DNA from: Actinoplanes sp. SE50/110 | Lineage (GTDB): Bacteria > Actinomycetota > Actinomycetes > Mycobacteriales > Micromonosporaceae | Reading direction: 5' to 3' | Length of the DNA: 64,000 nt | NCBI RefSeq assembly: GCF_900119315.1 | Contig: NZ_LT827010.1 | Span: 3,133,001 to 3,197,000 of the forward strand | The notes under the pieces: generated by a model | The model's input: only the letters and a program-made list of their open reading frames with translations | Databases searched by the model: none | Told to the model about the DNA's origin: nothing | Made by a program: the position numbers and the translations under genes | In this document: positions 16,893-27,076 of the stretch, in pieces | Layout: the number at the start of each line of letters is the position of its first letter | How positions within the stretch are numbered: position 1 is the stretch's first letter

Positions 16893-17339
16893 TCAGTCGA
16901 GGCAGAATTCGTTGCCGCCCGGGTCGGCCATGACGATGTGTCCGGCGTTCGGCGGCACCGGCTCATGGCGTTGCACCCGGGTGGCGCCCAGGCCCACCAG
17001 TCGCGCCGCCTCGGCTTCGAGGGCTGCCATCCGCTCGTCGCCGGTGAGGCCGGGAGCTGCGCGGACGTCCAGGTGCACCCGGTTCTTCGCCGTCTTGCCC
17101 TCGGGCACCTTCTGGAAGAACAGCCGCGGCCCGGCGCCCTTCGGGTCGATCAGCGCGGAGGCGTCGTTGCGACGCTCGGGCGGCACACCCCACGCCTCGA
17201 GGGCCTGCTCCCATGAGGAGAAGCCCGCGGGCGGGGGCTGCAGCCGGTAGCCGATCGCCTCCGCCCAGAACGCGGACAGCGCGGCCGGGTCGGCGGCGTC
17301 GAAGGTGATCTGAAGCTCGCGTGCGATCTCAAGAGACAT
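16893..17339 (-). CDS. VOC-family (glyoxalase-like) protein
   Basis: A 148-residue vicinal-oxygen-chelate protein with two beta-alpha-beta-beta-beta modules: LQITFDAADPAALSAFWAEAIGY at the start and the closing strand GHIVMADPGGNEFCLD. Related actinobacterial proteins are annotated as glyoxalase/bleomycin resistance-like, without a known substrate. The ATG at 17339 is chosen because the protein then begins at the usual place; an upstream start ten codons earlier lacks homology. It is monocistronic, with a 27-bp repeat array directly upstream. Confidence 0.85.
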   Translation of the reverse strand: MSLEIARELQITFDAADPAALSAFWAEAIGYRLQPPPAGFSSWEQALEAWGVPPERRNDASALIDPKGAGPRLFFQKVPEGKTAKNRVHLDVRAAPGLTGDERMAALEAEAARLVGLGATRVQRHEPVPPNAGHIVMADPGGNEFCLD

Positions 17340-17373
17340 GCGGTCCAGCCTGCCGCACATTGCGGTCACCCGG

Positions 17374-17508
17374 TGTCCTGAAACGGTCAGCGCTCCCGCC
17401 GGTCCTGAAACGGTCAGCGCTCCCGCCGGTCCTGAAACGGCCAGGGCTCCCGCCGGTCCTGAAACGGCCAGGGCTCCCGCCGGTCCTGAAACGGCCAGCC
17501 CTGCCCGC
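17374..17508. repeat. 27-bp tandem repeat, five copies
   Basis: Five head-to-tail copies of GGTCCTGAAACGG(T/C)CAG..CTCCCGCC start at 17374, 17401, 17428, 17455 and 17482. There are no spacers, so this is not a CRISPR. It lies upstream of the VOC gene and downstream of the DUF2461 gene. Confidence 0.95.
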
Positions 17509-17550
17509 GCCGGTGAGCGGCCTGAATGGCGGGGCCGGGAGACCGGGGCG

Positions 17551-18207
17551 TCAGGCGCCGGCGAGCGGCGGACCGACGTGGTCGTCGAGCCAGTGCCGCA
17601 GCGGAAGGCCGGCTCGCAGGAACTCCACCACCCGCTTCTGCGCGGCCGCCGTCCCCAGCCAGGCGGCCGGCTCCCATTCCCGCCAGGTGATCAGCCCCTT
17701 GTGCCGCAGCAGATCGATCCGGGGATGATCTTTCGGGTAGCCGCGCGGCGCGGTTTTCAGGGTGTCTCTGCCGACCACCGAGATTCCGGTTCTCTCGATG
17801 TCGGTGATGAGGGTGGTCAGCTGGATGCCGGTCACGTCGTTGGCGATCGCCCGCCGGAACCGGTCGAGCTGGCCCGGATCCATCCGGTAGTAGCCGGATC
17901 CGGCGGCCAGCCCGTCCGCGCTCAGCTGCAGGTATCCGCCGGATTCGAGCCAGGCGCCCAGATGCGTCTTGTACGGGGTCTTGTCCTTGCTGAAGCGCAC
18001 ATCCCGGTAGGGCCGGAACACTTTCCCCGGCCCGAATTCCGGTTCCAGGGCGGCGAGCAGTTCCAGCATCGGCCCCCGCACCTGCTCCTCGTAGAATGCC
18101 AGGTGCCTGGTCCAGTACGTCTTCGAGTTGTCGGCGCCGAGCCCCTCGTAGAACTCGAGTGCCTCGACCGGCCATCCGCGGAACGTCACCCACCGATTCT
18201 GCGCCAT
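17551..18207 (-). CDS. DUF2461-family protein
   Basis: A 218-residue protein of the DUF2461 (TIGR02453) family, whose function is unknown. Typical features are FRGWPVEALEFYEGLGADNSK near the start, RPYRDVRFSKDKTPYKTHLG in the middle and GYPKDHPRIDLLRHKGL toward the end. The ATG at 18207 is chosen because the family begins here; there is no clear ribosome site, so it may be leaderless or coupled to the upstream nitroreductase gene, which ends 31 bp before it on the same strand. The two may form an operon. Confidence 0.88.
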   Translation of the reverse strand: MAQNRWVTFRGWPVEALEFYEGLGADNSKTYWTRHLAFYEEQVRGPMLELLAALEPEFGPGKVFRPYRDVRFSKDKTPYKTHLGAWLESGGYLQLSADGLAAGSGYYRMDPGQLDRFRRAIANDVTGIQLTTLITDIERTGISVVGRDTLKTAPRGYPKDHPRIDLLRHKGLITWREWEPAAWLGTAAAQKRVVEFLRAGLPLRHWLDDHVGPPLAGA

Positions 18208-18238
18208 CGGCAAGACGAGGAGCCGCCGGGACGCGTGG

Positions 18239-19081
18239 TCAGCGGGACGGCAGCCCGAGCCGCTCCAGAGTCTCTCGCAACCGATGCCGCCCACCCAGCG
18301 CTTCCGCCCCACCCAGCCGGCTCAGCACCCGCTCACTCCAGCCGCCGCTGAGCCCGAACCGCCGGTTGTAGGCGGCCAGCCGTTCGTCGTAGACCGGGAT
18401 GTGCGCGTCGGCGGCGTCCGCGTCGTACTGCTCATGGTGCAGCACCGCCGCCTGCGGCAGCCGGGGTTTGACCGCGGCCGCCTCCGCCGGGTCGGGCGTG
18501 CCGACGGCCAGGCCGAAGGCGGCGACCGCGTGGGGCGGCAGCTTGAGTTCGGCGGCGATCTCCTCGGGTCGGTTGCGGACGGCGCCGACGAAGACGGAGC
18601 CGAGGCCGAGGGATTCGGCGGCGATCACCGTGTTCTGGGCGGCGAGGGCCGCGTCGACGAAGGTGATCAGGGTGCTTTCCAGGTAGTCCGCTCCGGTGAG
18701 GGAGGAGCCGGCCCGGTCGGCGAGGCGGCGGGCGCGGGACAGGTCGGCGATCCAGACCAGGAACAGCGGGGCCTGCGCGATGAAGGACTGGTTGCCGGCG
18801 AGGGTGGCGAGCCGCTGCCGGCGGCCCGGGTCGCGGACCGCGATCACGCTCCACACCTGCAGGTTGGAGGAGGTGGCGGCGGATTGTGCGGCGGCGGTCA
18901 GCGCGGTCAGCTGGTCGTCGGTCACCTCGCCGGGCAGGAATCGGCGCACCGAGCGGCGGCGCAGTTGCAGGCGGATGGTGTCGGTGAGGGTGTCGAGCGG
19001 CGCGGCGGCGGTCCCGTACCGGGCGGCGAGCAGTTCGGACACGGGCGTCTCCCGGAAGCTTGAAAAGTCGGCGGCATCCAT
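18239..19081 (-). CDS. NADPH-dependent nitroreductase-family flavoprotein (NfsA-like)
   Basis: A 280-residue FMN oxidoreductase of the nitroreductase superfamily, NfsA-like by length. It has the flavin-contacting RRSVRRFLPGEVTDDQL motif, SSNLQVWSVIAV, and the central helix LGLGSVFVGAVRNRPEEIA. Substrates of the family include nitroaromatics, quinones and flavins. Its ATG is only 15 bp from the divergent GTG of a flavin-dependent monooxygenase. The two may be a co-regulated flavin pair, the nitroreductase perhaps supplying reduced flavin; that is inference from position. Confidence 0.87.
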   Translation of the reverse strand: MDAADFSSFRETPVSELLAARYGTAAAPLDTLTDTIRLQLRRRSVRRFLPGEVTDDQLTALTAAAQSAATSSNLQVWSVIAVRDPGRRQRLATLAGNQSFIAQAPLFLVWIADLSRARRLADRAGSSLTGADYLESTLITFVDAALAAQNTVIAAESLGLGSVFVGAVRNRPEEIAAELKLPPHAVAAFGLAVGTPDPAEAAAVKPRLPQAAVLHHEQYDADAADAHIPVYDERLAAYNRRFGLSGGWSERVLSRLGGAEALGGRHRLRETLERLGLPSR

Positions 19082-19088
19082 ATATTAG
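19060..19088 (+). promoter_or_regulatory. Probable promoter of the LLM monooxygenase, inside the nitroreductase start
   Basis: TTGAAA (19060-19065), 17 bases, TATTAG (19083-19088) in an AT-rich patch. The 15-bp divergent gap forces the two promoters to overlap the opposite gene's first codons. Confidence 0.45.
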
Positions 19089-19096
19089 CTATAGAG

Positions 19097-20161
19097 GTGA
19101 TAGGAAAAGCGAGCGAGTTCCTCTGGTACATCCCGAACGAGGACCGCCCCGGGCACCGCGGCGACGACGTGGTCGACGGCCACAACAGCCTGGCGGCGCT
19201 CACCGCGCAGGCCCTGGCCTGCGAGCGGCACGGCTGGAGCGGCGCGCTGATCGGCACCGGCTGGGGCCGTCCGGACACCTTCACGGTGGCCACCGCGCTC
19301 GCCGCCCGCACCACCACGTTCCGGCCGCTGATCGCGGTCCGCCCCGGCTACTGGCGTCCGGCGCAGTTCGCGTCCGCCGCGGCCACCCTGCAGCACCTCA
19401 GCGGCGGCCGGGTGCTGATCAACATCGTGTCCGGTAAGGATCGTCTCGCCGCCTACGGCGACGAGGAGCAGGACCAGGCTTCCCGGTACGGTCGTACCCG
19501 CGAGTTCCTGCACCTGGTCCGCCGGTTGTGGGCCGAGGAGCACGTCACGCACCGGGGTGGGCATTTCGCGGTCGACGACTCGACCGTGGTCCCGCGCCTG
19601 GCCACGCCCCCGCGGCTGTATTTCGGGGGTGCCTCGGCCGCGGCCGAGCGGGTCGCCGCCGCGGCTGCCGACGTGCAACTGTTCTGGGGCGAGCCGCTGG
19701 ACGGCGTACGGGAAAGAATCGAGCGCCTGACGGCCCTGAGCCGGGAGGTGGGCCGGGACCTCCCGCCGCTGGAGTTCGGTCTGCGGATCACCACGGTGGT
19801 CCGCGAGACCGGCGCGCAGGCCTGGGCGGATGCCGAGGCCCGGGTGGCCGCGATGGCCGGCGGCCCGGCGATCGACCCGCTGTGGGCGGCGGCGACCGGG
19901 CAGCGCCGGCTGCTCGACCTGGCCGCCCGCGGTGACGTGCTGGACGACAATCTGTACACCGCGCCGGCCCGGGTCGGCGGGGGCGGCGCGGGGACGACCT
20001 GGCTGGTCGGCTCGGCCGCGGAGGTGGCGAGGTCGCTGCGCAAGTATCAGAATCTGGGGATCAGCCACTTCGTGCTGTCCGACACGCCCTACCTCCCGGA
20101 GATCGCGAGGCAGGGCGGGCAGTTGCTGCCCCTGCTGGCGGAGACCGCGCTCAGAGCGTGA
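19097..20161 (+). CDS. LLM-class flavin-dependent monooxygenase (SsuD-like)
   Basis: A 354-residue bacterial-luciferase-fold protein of the alkanesulfonate monooxygenase type. It begins [13 protein letters not shown], typical of SsuD-like proteins, and has [21 protein letters not shown], the [12 protein letters not shown] strand, the flavin loop [12 protein letters not shown] and the C-terminal [20 protein letters not shown] with SDTPYLPEI. These enzymes use reduced FMN to oxidise sulfonates or related substrates. The GTG at 19097 has no ribosome site. The 3' end overlaps the convergent chemoreceptor gene by 11 bp. Confidence 0.88.
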   Translation: MIGKASEFLWYIPNEDRPGHRGDDVVDGHNSLAALTAQALACERHGWSGALIGTGWGRPDTFTVATALAARTTTFRPLIAVRPGYWRPAQFASAAATLQHLSGGRVLINIVSGKDRLAAYGDEEQDQASRYGRTREFLHLVRRLWAEEHVTHRGGHFAVDDSTVVPRLATPPRLYFGGASAAAERVAAAAADVQLFWGEPLDGVRERIERLTALSREVGRDLPPLEFGLRITTVVRETGAQAWADAEARVAAMAGGPAIDPLWAAATGQRRLLDLAARGDVLDDNLYTAPARVGGGGAGTTWLVGSAAEVARSLRKYQNLGISHFVLSDTPYLPEIARQGGQLLPLLAETALRA

Positions 20162-21764
20162 AGCCGGCCACCAGTTCGCGCAGCTCGCTGCTGGTCCGCG
20201 CCAGGTTGGCGGCGTTCGACTGAGCCTGGTTGACCACCTCGGTGGTGGTGCCCACCGCGGTCGCCACCCCGGCGATGCTGGTCGCGATCGCGGTGCTGCT
20301 GTCGGCCACCTCGGCGACGTTGCGTCCCATCTCGCTGGTGGTCGCGGTCTGCTCCTCGACGGCGGCCGCGATCAGGGTCTGGAAGTCGCTGATCCGGGCC
20401 ACCACGTCGCCGATCTTGCCGATCGCGCCGACCGCCTCGGTGGAGTCCGCCTGGATCGCGTCGACGAGCCGGCTGATCTCCTCGGTGGCTTTCGCGGTCT
20501 CCTGGGACAGCTCCTTGACCTCGCCGGCCACGACGGCGAAGCCCTTGCCGAGCTCGCCGGCGCGGGCGGCTTCGATGGTGGCGTTGAGAGCGAGCAGGTT
20601 GGTCTGCTCGGCGATCGCGGTGATCATGGCGATCACCTTGCCGATCTCGGCGGACGACTCGCCGAGCTTGCCGACGGTCTGGTTGGTGCGGGCGACCACG
20701 CCGACCGCCTCGCCGGCGACCTGGGCGGCCTCGCCGGCGTTGCGGGCGATCTCGTCGATCGCCAGGGTCATCTCGGTGCTGCCGGCCTGCAGCGTCTGCA
20801 CGTTGCCGGAGACGTGGTCGGCCGAGGTGGCGACCGCGGTGGCCTGGGTGTCCATCTCGCTGCTGGCCGCGGCGATCTGCGTGGAGACGTCGGAGAGGTC
20901 CTGGGAGGCGGCCGAGACGGTGCCGGCGTGCCCGGCGATCGCCGCGACCGTGTGGCTCAGCGACTCGGCGGTCGAGTTCACCGCGTCGCCGAGCGTTCCC
21001 AGCTCGTCGCGGCGGTCCAGGCTGACCCGGACGGTGAGGTCGTGCGCGGCCAGACGTTTGAGCGCCGCGACCACGGTGGCCAGCGGGCGGATCACCGAGC
21101 GGGTGACCCAGGTGCCCATCAGCACGGCGAGGATCACGGCCAGGGCGAGGGCGATGGCCAGCCCCCGCATCGCGTCGGTGCGCACCCGCTGCACGTGGGC
21201 GCGCAGCGCCGCGGTGCGGTCGGTGACCGACTTGTCCAGTCCAGCGGTGATGTCCAGGACCTTGCCGTAGGCGGCGGCCGCATCACCGCCGTTGATGCTG
21301 TCCATCGCCTTCGCGCGGCTGGCCTGGGTGTCCGCCGACAGCCACCGCATGACGGTCGTGTCCCAGGTGAAGAACTCGTCCCAGGCGGTCTTGAGCTTGG
21401 CGAACTCGGCCCGCTCGGCCGGCGACATGTCAGCCGTGTCGGCGCTGGCCAGCTGAGCGTAGATGGCGGCCTTGGACTTCATCTCGCCCTGCCGGTTGTA
21501 GCCTTTCGGCCCGGTCGCGAACGCGTAGCCGAACGCGCCGATGTCCGCGATGACCAGGCCCTGCCAGCCGGTCACGTCGGCGGCGTTGTACTTGGCGGTC
21601 TGGATGTCGTCGCGCACCCGTTCCAGGGCGGCCAGTTCCTTCTCGGCGGCGGCCTGCTGGCGCAGCCCGGACCAGCCGACACCGGCCGAGGTGACGATCA
21701 GCGTGGTGAGGACCAGGTAGGAGGCGCCCAGCCGAGTGCCGACGCCGATGTCACGGATGCGCAT
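20151..21764 (-). CDS. Methyl-accepting chemotaxis protein
   Basis: A 537-residue chemoreceptor. It has a short cytoplasmic N-terminus, a transmembrane helix near residues 10-30, a four-helix-bundle-type sensor domain (about 35-190), a second transmembrane helix ([16 protein letters not shown]), a HAMP domain and a long signalling coiled coil. The CheA/CheW-contacting tip [18 protein letters not shown] is intact. ATG 21764 is chosen because a basic [12 protein letters not shown] precedes the first helix; the upstream open frame is not receptor-like. It is divergent from an ABC ATPase. No other chemotaxis gene is nearby. Confidence 0.93.
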   Translation of the reverse strand: MRIRDIGVGTRLGASYLVLTTLIVTSAGVGWSGLRQQAAAEKELAALERVRDDIQTAKYNAADVTGWQGLVIADIGAFGYAFATGPKGYNRQGEMKSKAAIYAQLASADTADMSPAERAEFAKLKTAWDEFFTWDTTVMRWLSADTQASRAKAMDSINGGDAAAAYGKVLDITAGLDKSVTDRTAALRAHVQRVRTDAMRGLAIALALAVILAVLMGTWVTRSVIRPLATVVAALKRLAAHDLTVRVSLDRRDELGTLGDAVNSTAESLSHTVAAIAGHAGTVSAASQDLSDVSTQIAAASSEMDTQATAVATSADHVSGNVQTLQAGSTEMTLAIDEIARNAGEAAQVAGEAVGVVARTNQTVGKLGESSAEIGKVIAMITAIAEQTNLLALNATIEAARAGELGKGFAVVAGEVKELSQETAKATEEISRLVDAIQADSTEAVGAIGKIGDVVARISDFQTLIAAAVEEQTATTSEMGRNVAEVADSSTAIATSIAGVATAVGTTTEVVNQAQSNAANLARTSSELRELVAGFTL

Positions 21765-21887
21765 GCACCTGTGATCGGCGCGAATCCTATCCGTCTGAGG
21801 GTAGCCGCCACGTAAGATCGTCGACGGTGGGGTAGTGCCCGGTGGAACCGGGGAGTCAGCACCACTGTCACCGGTCCAGTGCGTTCG

Positions 21888-21893
21888 TACGGT
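21888..21893 (+). promoter_or_regulatory. -10 box TACGGT of the ABC ATPase gene
   Basis: TACGGT ends 7 nt before ATG 21901, a leaderless arrangement. Confidence 0.55.
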
Positions 21894-21900
21894 GTTACCC

Positions 21901-22626
21901 ATGACCGACGCGGTACGTCTCGAAGCCCTCGTCAAGACCTACGACAACGCCGTGACCGCGCTCGACGGGGTCACGGCCGCCTTCGCCGACGGCACGTTCA
22001 CCGCCGTGATGGGCCCGTCCGGCTCCGGCAAGAGCACCCTGCTGCACTGCGCGGCCGGCCTCGACCGGCCCAGCAGCGGCCGGGTCTTCCTCGGCGGCGC
22101 CGAACTGACCGCGACCACCGACACCGAACTCACCCGCTTCCGCCGGGCCCGGGTCGGCTTCGTCTTCCAGGACTACAACCTGCTGCCCGCGCTCACCGTC
22201 GAACAGAACGTGCAACTGCCGCTGCGCCTGGCCGGTCGCCGCGCCGACCGCAGGCGCGGTCGGGCCATCCTGGACCAGCTCGGCCTCGGCGACCGGCTCA
22301 CCCAGCTGCCCGCCGAACTCTCCGGCGGCCAGTGCCAGCGCGTCGCCGTCGCCCGCGCCCTGCTCACCGAACCCGCGGTGATCTTCGCCGACGAACCGAC
22401 CGGTGCCCTCGACCTGCGCGGCGCCCGGGAGGTCCTCACCCTGCTCCGCCAGGTGGTCCGCGACCACGGTCGCACCGTCGTCATGGTCACCCACGACCCG
22501 ATGGCCGCCGCGTACGCCGACTCCGTCCTCTTCCTGGCCGACGGCCGCCTGGCCGGCTCGCTCGCCGCACCCGCCCCGGACGCCGTCGCCGACCGCCTCG
22601 CCCACCTGACCGGGGTGCCGGCCTGA
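21901..22626 (+). CDS. ABC transporter ATPase, MacB/LolD type, orphaned
   Basis: A 241-residue ATPase. Walker A is GPSGSGKST, the Q-loop is in [14 protein letters not shown], the signature is [15 protein letters not shown] (LSGGQ with Cys after it), Walker B is [12 protein letters not shown] and the H-loop is VMVTHDP. The type normally pairs with an FtsX/MacB permease encoded immediately downstream. Here the next 225 bp hold no permease, only a short stretch resembling an FtsX C-terminus followed by 20-bp repeats. The ATPase looks intact, but its partner is absent. Confidence 0.9.
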   Translation: MTDAVRLEALVKTYDNAVTALDGVTAAFADGTFTAVMGPSGSGKSTLLHCAAGLDRPSSGRVFLGGAELTATTDTELTRFRRARVGFVFQDYNLLPALTVEQNVQLPLRLAGRRADRRRGRAILDQLGLGDRLTQLPAELSGGQCQRVAVARALLTEPAVIFADEPTGALDLRGAREVLTLLRQVVRDHGRTVVMVTHDPMAAAYADSVLFLADGRLAGSLAAPAPDAVADRLAHLTGVPA

Positions 22627-22632
22627 CCTCCC

Positions 22633-22701
22633 GCCGCCGCGGCCGTGCTCGGCACCACTCGCCGCGCGACTGCCATCCCGGCCATCGCCGCCCTCCACTG
22701 A
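22633..22701 (+). pseudogene. Possible FtsX-permease C-terminal remnant
   Basis: The frame ending at TGA 22699-22701 reads AVLGTTRRATAIPAIAALH, resembling the ARRATRIPAIAAL ending of FtsX-type permeases. It starts seven bases after the ATPase stop, so nearly the whole permease would be deleted. The match is short; this is inference. Confidence 0.35.
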
Positions 22702-22710
22702 CCACCGCCC

Positions 22711-22770
22711 ACCCCGGCCGGTCACTCGCCACCCCGGCCGGTCACTCGCCACCTCGGCCGGTCACCGTCC
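22711..22770. repeat. 20-bp tandem repeat, three copies
   Basis: ACCCCGGCCGGTCACTCGCC repeats at 22711, 22731 and (with changes) 22751, downstream of the orphan ATPase and the possible permease remnant. Confidence 0.9.
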
Positions 22771-22851
22771 ACCCCGACCTGCTTGCGTTCCCGTCCCGGG
22801 GCGCCGTCGTCGCACACGAGCAGAGCCGACCGTCTCCACGGCCCCGCGGGG

Positions 22852-24027
22852 TCAGAGGGAGAGCAGCTCCGAGACCTGCGGGGCGTATGTCGTGTGCAGG
22901 ACCAGGGCCGCCGCGCCGACGACCGCCGCGTCGGCGCCGAGCGGGGAGACCTCGACACGGACGGTGCGGATGCTGCGGGCCAGGGGGCGGGTCTCCAAAG
23001 CTTTGGCGGCCGCGTCGCGGAAGCGGGATTCCAGGTGGCGCAGGCCGTGCCCGCCGAGGACGAACAGGTCGACGTCGAGGATGTTGGCGACGTTGACGAC
23101 GGCGGTGGCCAGATGTTCGGCCGCGGCCTCGACGACGTCGACGGCGGCGCGGTCGCCGTCGAGCGCGGCCTGGCGCAGGGTGTCGTAATCGGTCAGGCCG
23201 GACCGGGCGACGAGAGCTCCCGGGCTGATCAGGCTCTCCAGGCAGCCGCGGTTGCCGCAATAGCAGGGCGGCCCGCCGGGCAGCACCGTCTGGTGGCCGA
23301 ATTCGGCGGCGTTCATCGAGCCGCCGCGATAGACCTGCTGGCCCAGGATGAGTCCGCCGCCGACGCCGGCGCCGAAGAAGAAGTAGGCGAAGTCGGCGAC
23401 GCCGCGGCCGGCGCCGGCCCAGCATTCGCCGATGGCGGCGGCGGTCGCGTCGTTGTCCAGGGTGACCGGCAGGCCGGTGGCGGCGGCCAGCATGTCCTTG
23501 AGCGGCACCCGGGTCCAGCCGAGCAGCTGCGGCGGCCCGACCAGGGCGCCGAGGCTCTGGTCGATCGGGCCGGGGGTGGCCAGGCCGAGGCCGAGGACCC
23601 GGTCGCGGGGCACGCCGGCGGCCGCGAGCACGTCGGTGACCAGGCCGGCGACCGCGGCGACGACCTCGGTGGGGCCGGCGCCGGGGCGGATCGGCTGCTG
23701 CCGTTGGACCAGGGGGCGGCCGAGCAGGTCGGCGACCACGCAGGACAGCTGGGACGGGTCGAAGTGGACGCCGACGGCCAGCCCCGCGGCGGCGTTGACC
23801 CGCAGCAGGGTGCGGGGTTTGCCGCCGTTGGAGACGGTGGCGCCGTCCTCGCGGACGATGCCTTCGCCGATCAGCCGCCGGACGATGCCGGAGACGGTCT
23901 GCGGGGTGAGACCGGTCAGCTCGGCGATCTCGACCCGGCTGATGCCGTCGGCGAGCTGGATCTGATCGAGGACGACGGCCCGGTTGTACTGGCCGACTTT
24001 CGGCAGGTTGGTTCCTGTACGCCGCAC
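22852..24027 (-). CDS. ROK-family transcriptional regulator
   Basis: A 391-residue protein with an N-terminal winged helix (ISRVEIAELTGLTPQTVSGIVRRL) and a ROK sugar-kinase-like domain. The ATP-binding loop region LGLATPGPID and the zinc motif CYCGNRGC are visible, the latter typical of ROK proteins. GTG 24027 is chosen because GGGAGAGG lies 9 nt upstream; the open frame before it is not conserved-looking. It is divergent from the mmsA-mmsB-chvE operon and is the likely sugar-responsive regulator of that transporter. Confidence 0.88.
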   Translation of the reverse strand: MRRTGTNLPKVGQYNRAVVLDQIQLADGISRVEIAELTGLTPQTVSGIVRRLIGEGIVREDGATVSNGGKPRTLLRVNAAAGLAVGVHFDPSQLSCVVADLLGRPLVQRQQPIRPGAGPTEVVAAVAGLVTDVLAAAGVPRDRVLGLGLATPGPIDQSLGALVGPPQLLGWTRVPLKDMLAAATGLPVTLDNDATAAAIGECWAGAGRGVADFAYFFFGAGVGGGLILGQQVYRGGSMNAAEFGHQTVLPGGPPCYCGNRGCLESLISPGALVARSGLTDYDTLRQAALDGDRAAVDVVEAAAEHLATAVVNVANILDVDLFVLGGHGLRHLESRFRDAAAKALETRPLARSIRTVRVEVSPLGADAAVVGAAALVLHTTYAPQVSELLSL

Positions 24028-24218
24028 CGGAATACCGCCTCTCCCGACCCCATCATCCGTTCGGACGACGCGGTTACGGAACCAGGAAGGAACGTTGCGA
24101 GATTGATGCCGACCATGATGCCATCGACCCGTTGACTTAGTAAATAAATAAGATTTACAGTCTGGAAACGCCGACGTCATCGAAGTCGATCTTTGCGTAA
24201 CGCCTGTTGGGAGGCGCC

Positions 24219-25766
24219 ATGAGCGCTGCTGCGCCGCTGCTCGAAATGCGCTCCATCACCAAGACGTTCCCCGGTGTCACCGCACTGTCCGATGTGAACC
24301 TGACGGTCCGCGACGGGGAGATCCACGCGATCTGCGGGGAGAACGGGGCCGGGAAGTCGACCCTGATGAAGGTGCTCAGCGGCGTCCACCCGTTCGGGTC
24401 GTACAACGGCTCGATCGTCTATCGCGGGGCCGAGGCCCGGTTCGCCGACATCCGGGCCAGCGAGCACGCCGGGATCGTGATCATCCACCAGGAGCTGGCC
24501 CTGGTCCCCGGCATGTCGATCACCGAGAACATCTTCCTGGGCAACGAGCCGACCCGGTTCGGCCGGATCGACTGGAAGGCGGCCAACCGCCGGGTGCTCG
24601 AACTGCTCGCCATGGTCGGGCTGAACGAGGATCCGGACACCCTGGTCAAGGACATCGGGGTGGGCAAACAACAGCTGGTCGAGATCGCCAAGGCATTCGC
24701 CAAGGACGTACAACTATTGATCCTGGACGAACCGACCGCGGCGCTGAACGAGACCGACTCCCGGCACCTGCTCGATCTGCTGCGCGGGTTCCGGAAACGC
24801 GGGATCACCTCGATCATGATCTCGCACAAGCTGAACGAGATCGAGGCGATCGCCGACTCGATCACCATTCTGCGCGACGGGCGGACGATCGAGACGATCG
24901 ATGTCGCGGCGGAGGGGGCCGACGAGGACCGGATCGTGCGCGGCATGGTCGGCCGGGATCTGGGCAGCCGTTTCCCGGAGCACGAGCCGCACATCGGCGA
25001 GGTGTTCTTCGAGGTGCGCGACTGGACGGTCCGGCATCCGATCTCGGCCGAGCGGCTGGTCTGCAAGAACTCCGGCTTCACCGTGCGGCGCGGGGAGATC
25101 GTCGGGTTCGCCGGGCTGATGGGCGCCGGCCGGACCGAGCTCGCGATGAGCCTTTTCGGTCGCAGCTACGGGATCTACCTGAGCGGCCAGGTGTTCAAGG
25201 ACGGTCAGGAGATCCAGTTGCGCTCGGTGGCCGAGGCGATCGGGCACGGCCTGGCGTACGTCAGCGAGGACCGCAAGGCGATCGGTCTGAACCTGCTCGA
25301 CGACATCAAGACCTCGGTGGTCGCCGCGAAACTCTCCAAGATCACCAAGAACGGGGTGCTCGACGAGGCCGCGGAGTACCACGAGGCCGAGGCGTACCGG
25401 CGCAGCCTGCGGATCAAGACGCCGAGCGTGGACGAGGGCGTCACCAAGCTCTCCGGCGGCAACCAGCAGAAGGTCGTCCTGGCCAAGTGGATGTTCACCG
25501 ACCCGGATCTGCTGATCCTCGACGAGCCCACCCGGGGCATCGACGTCGGTGCGAAATACGAGATCTACGGGATCATCCAGCGCCTGGCCGCCGAGGGCCG
25601 CGGCGTCATCGTGATCTCCTCCGAGCTGCCCGAGCTGATCGGGCTCTGCGACCGGATCTACACGGTCTTCGAGGGCACGATCACCGGCGAGATCGCCCGC
25701 CGCGACGCCGACCCGGAAGTCCTGATGAAGCAGATGACCTCGACGAAGAAGCTGGCCACCCCATGA
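24219..25766 (+). CDS. mmsA: Multiple-monosaccharide ABC transporter, duplicated ATPase
   Basis: A 515-residue tandem ATPase energising import of monosaccharides. The first half has Walker [10 protein letters not shown] and Walker [12 protein letters not shown]; its signature is the degenerate [15 protein letters not shown]. The second half lacks a proper Walker A ([10 protein letters not shown]) and has [15 protein letters not shown] and [16 protein letters not shown], exactly the asymmetry known for XylG/GguA-type proteins. ATG 24219 follows GGGAGG. The gene starts a three-gene operon, overlapping the permease by 4 bp. Confidence 0.94.
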   Translation: MSAAAPLLEMRSITKTFPGVTALSDVNLTVRDGEIHAICGENGAGKSTLMKVLSGVHPFGSYNGSIVYRGAEARFADIRASEHAGIVIIHQELALVPGMSITENIFLGNEPTRFGRIDWKAANRRVLELLAMVGLNEDPDTLVKDIGVGKQQLVEIAKAFAKDVQLLILDEPTAALNETDSRHLLDLLRGFRKRGITSIMISHKLNEIEAIADSITILRDGRTIETIDVAAEGADEDRIVRGMVGRDLGSRFPEHEPHIGEVFFEVRDWTVRHPISAERLVCKNSGFTVRRGEIVGFAGLMGAGRTELAMSLFGRSYGIYLSGQVFKDGQEIQLRSVAEAIGHGLAYVSEDRKAIGLNLLDDIKTSVVAAKLSKITKNGVLDEAAEYHEAEAYRRSLRIKTPSVDEGVTKLSGGNQQKVVLAKWMFTDPDLLILDEPTRGIDVGAKYEIYGIIQRLAAEGRGVIVISSELPELIGLCDRIYTVFEGTITGEIARRDADPEVLMKQMTSTKKLATP

Positions 25767-27061
25767 GTCGGATAAAAGATCTCCAGAAAAACCTCTTCGG
25801 CGGTACGACGTCGAACGCCCGCCAGTTCGGGATGATCTTCACGCTGGTGGCGATCATCGTGTTCTTCCAGATCCGCACCGGCGGGCTGACCCTGCAGCCG
25901 GGCAACCTGATCGCGCTGACCCAGCAGTACGCGTACATCTCGGTGCTGTCGATCGGCATGCTGATGGTGATCGTGGCCGGGCACATCGACCTGTCGGTCG
26001 GCTCGGTCGCGGCGTTCGTGGGCATCGTGGTCGCCAAGGCGATCAGCGTGCACCACGTCCCCTGGCCGCTGGCCATCGTGCTGGGCCTGGTCGTCGGCGC
26101 GGCGATCGGCGCGTGGCAGGGCTTCTGGGTGGCGTACGTCGGCATTCCCGCCTTCATCGTCACGCTCGCCGGCATGCTGCTGTTCCGCGGCGGCAACCAG
26201 TACATCGGCAACGCCGACACGGTGCCGGTGCCGCCGGGCTTCCGGCAGATCGGCGCCGGCTATCTGCCCGAGGTGGGCCCGGACACCGGCTACAACAACC
26301 TGACCCTGCTGCTCGGCCTGCTGGCCTGCGTCGCGGTGGTCTGGCGGGAACTGCGGTCCCGGCAGGTCCGCAAGCAGATGGAGGGCGCCGAGCCGGCCCC
26401 GATGTGGGTCTCGGTGATCCGGATGGCGGTGATGATCGCCGTCATCATCTTCGCCACGCTGCGCTTCGCCGGTGGCCGGGTCGGTACCAGTTTCCCGATC
26501 TCCGGCATCATCCTCGCCGTCCTGGTGATCGCGTATTCGTTCTACACGCGCAACACCGCGGGCGGCCGACACATCTACGCGGTCGGCGGCAACGCCCGGG
26601 CCGCCGAGCTGTCCGGCGTGCAACTGCGCCGGGTGAACTTCCTGGTCATCATGAACATGTCGGTCCTGGCCGCGCTGGCCGGGATGATCTTCGTGGCCCG
26701 GTCCACGGCCTCCGGCCCGCAGGACGGGCTCGGCTGGGAACTCGACGCGATCGCCGCGGTCTTCATCGGGGGTGCGGCGGTCTCGGGCGGTCTCGGGACG
26801 GTCGGCGGCTCGATCGTCGGCGGTCTCGTGATGGCCGTGCTGAAGAACGGTCTGCTCCTCACCGGCACCGGCTCCGACATGGACCAGATCATCCGTGGTC
26901 TGTTCCTGCTCGGCGCCGTCGCCCTGGATGTCTACAACAAGAAGCAGGGCCGCTTCTCGATCATCGGTTCACTCACCCGGCAGTTCCGTCCACGGCATGA
27001 GGTGGCGGCCGCCGAAACCCTCGCAGAGGACCGCGAGAAGACCCCTGCAACCCGCATCTAG
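25763..27061 (+). CDS. mmsB: Multiple-monosaccharide ABC transporter permease
   Basis: A 432-residue membrane protein with about ten hydrophobic segments. The conserved segment [22 protein letters not shown] and the cytoplasmic coupling loop [15 protein letters not shown] (with the EAA-like GN(A/P)xAA pattern) are typical of GguB/XylH permeases, as is the closing [19 protein letters not shown]. It is translationally coupled to mmsA (ATGA overlap) and followed 15 bp later by the binding protein. Confidence 0.94.
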   Translation: MSRIKDLQKNLFGGTTSNARQFGMIFTLVAIIVFFQIRTGGLTLQPGNLIALTQQYAYISVLSIGMLMVIVAGHIDLSVGSVAAFVGIVVAKAISVHHVPWPLAIVLGLVVGAAIGAWQGFWVAYVGIPAFIVTLAGMLLFRGGNQYIGNADTVPVPPGFRQIGAGYLPEVGPDTGYNNLTLLLGLLACVAVVWRELRSRQVRKQMEGAEPAPMWVSVIRMAVMIAVIIFATLRFAGGRVGTSFPISGIILAVLVIAYSFYTRNTAGGRHIYAVGGNARAAELSGVQLRRVNFLVIMNMSVLAALAGMIFVARSTASGPQDGLGWELDAIAAVFIGGAAVSGGLGTVGGSIVGGLVMAVLKNGLLLTGTGSDMDQIIRGLFLLGAVALDVYNKKQGRFSIIGSLTRQFRPRHEVAAAETLAEDREKTPATRI

Positions 27062-27076
27062 AAAAGGGTTGAGTCA

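Noticed and set aside
17374..17508. CRISPR array
   Set aside because: The repeats are contiguous with no spacers and no cas genes are present.
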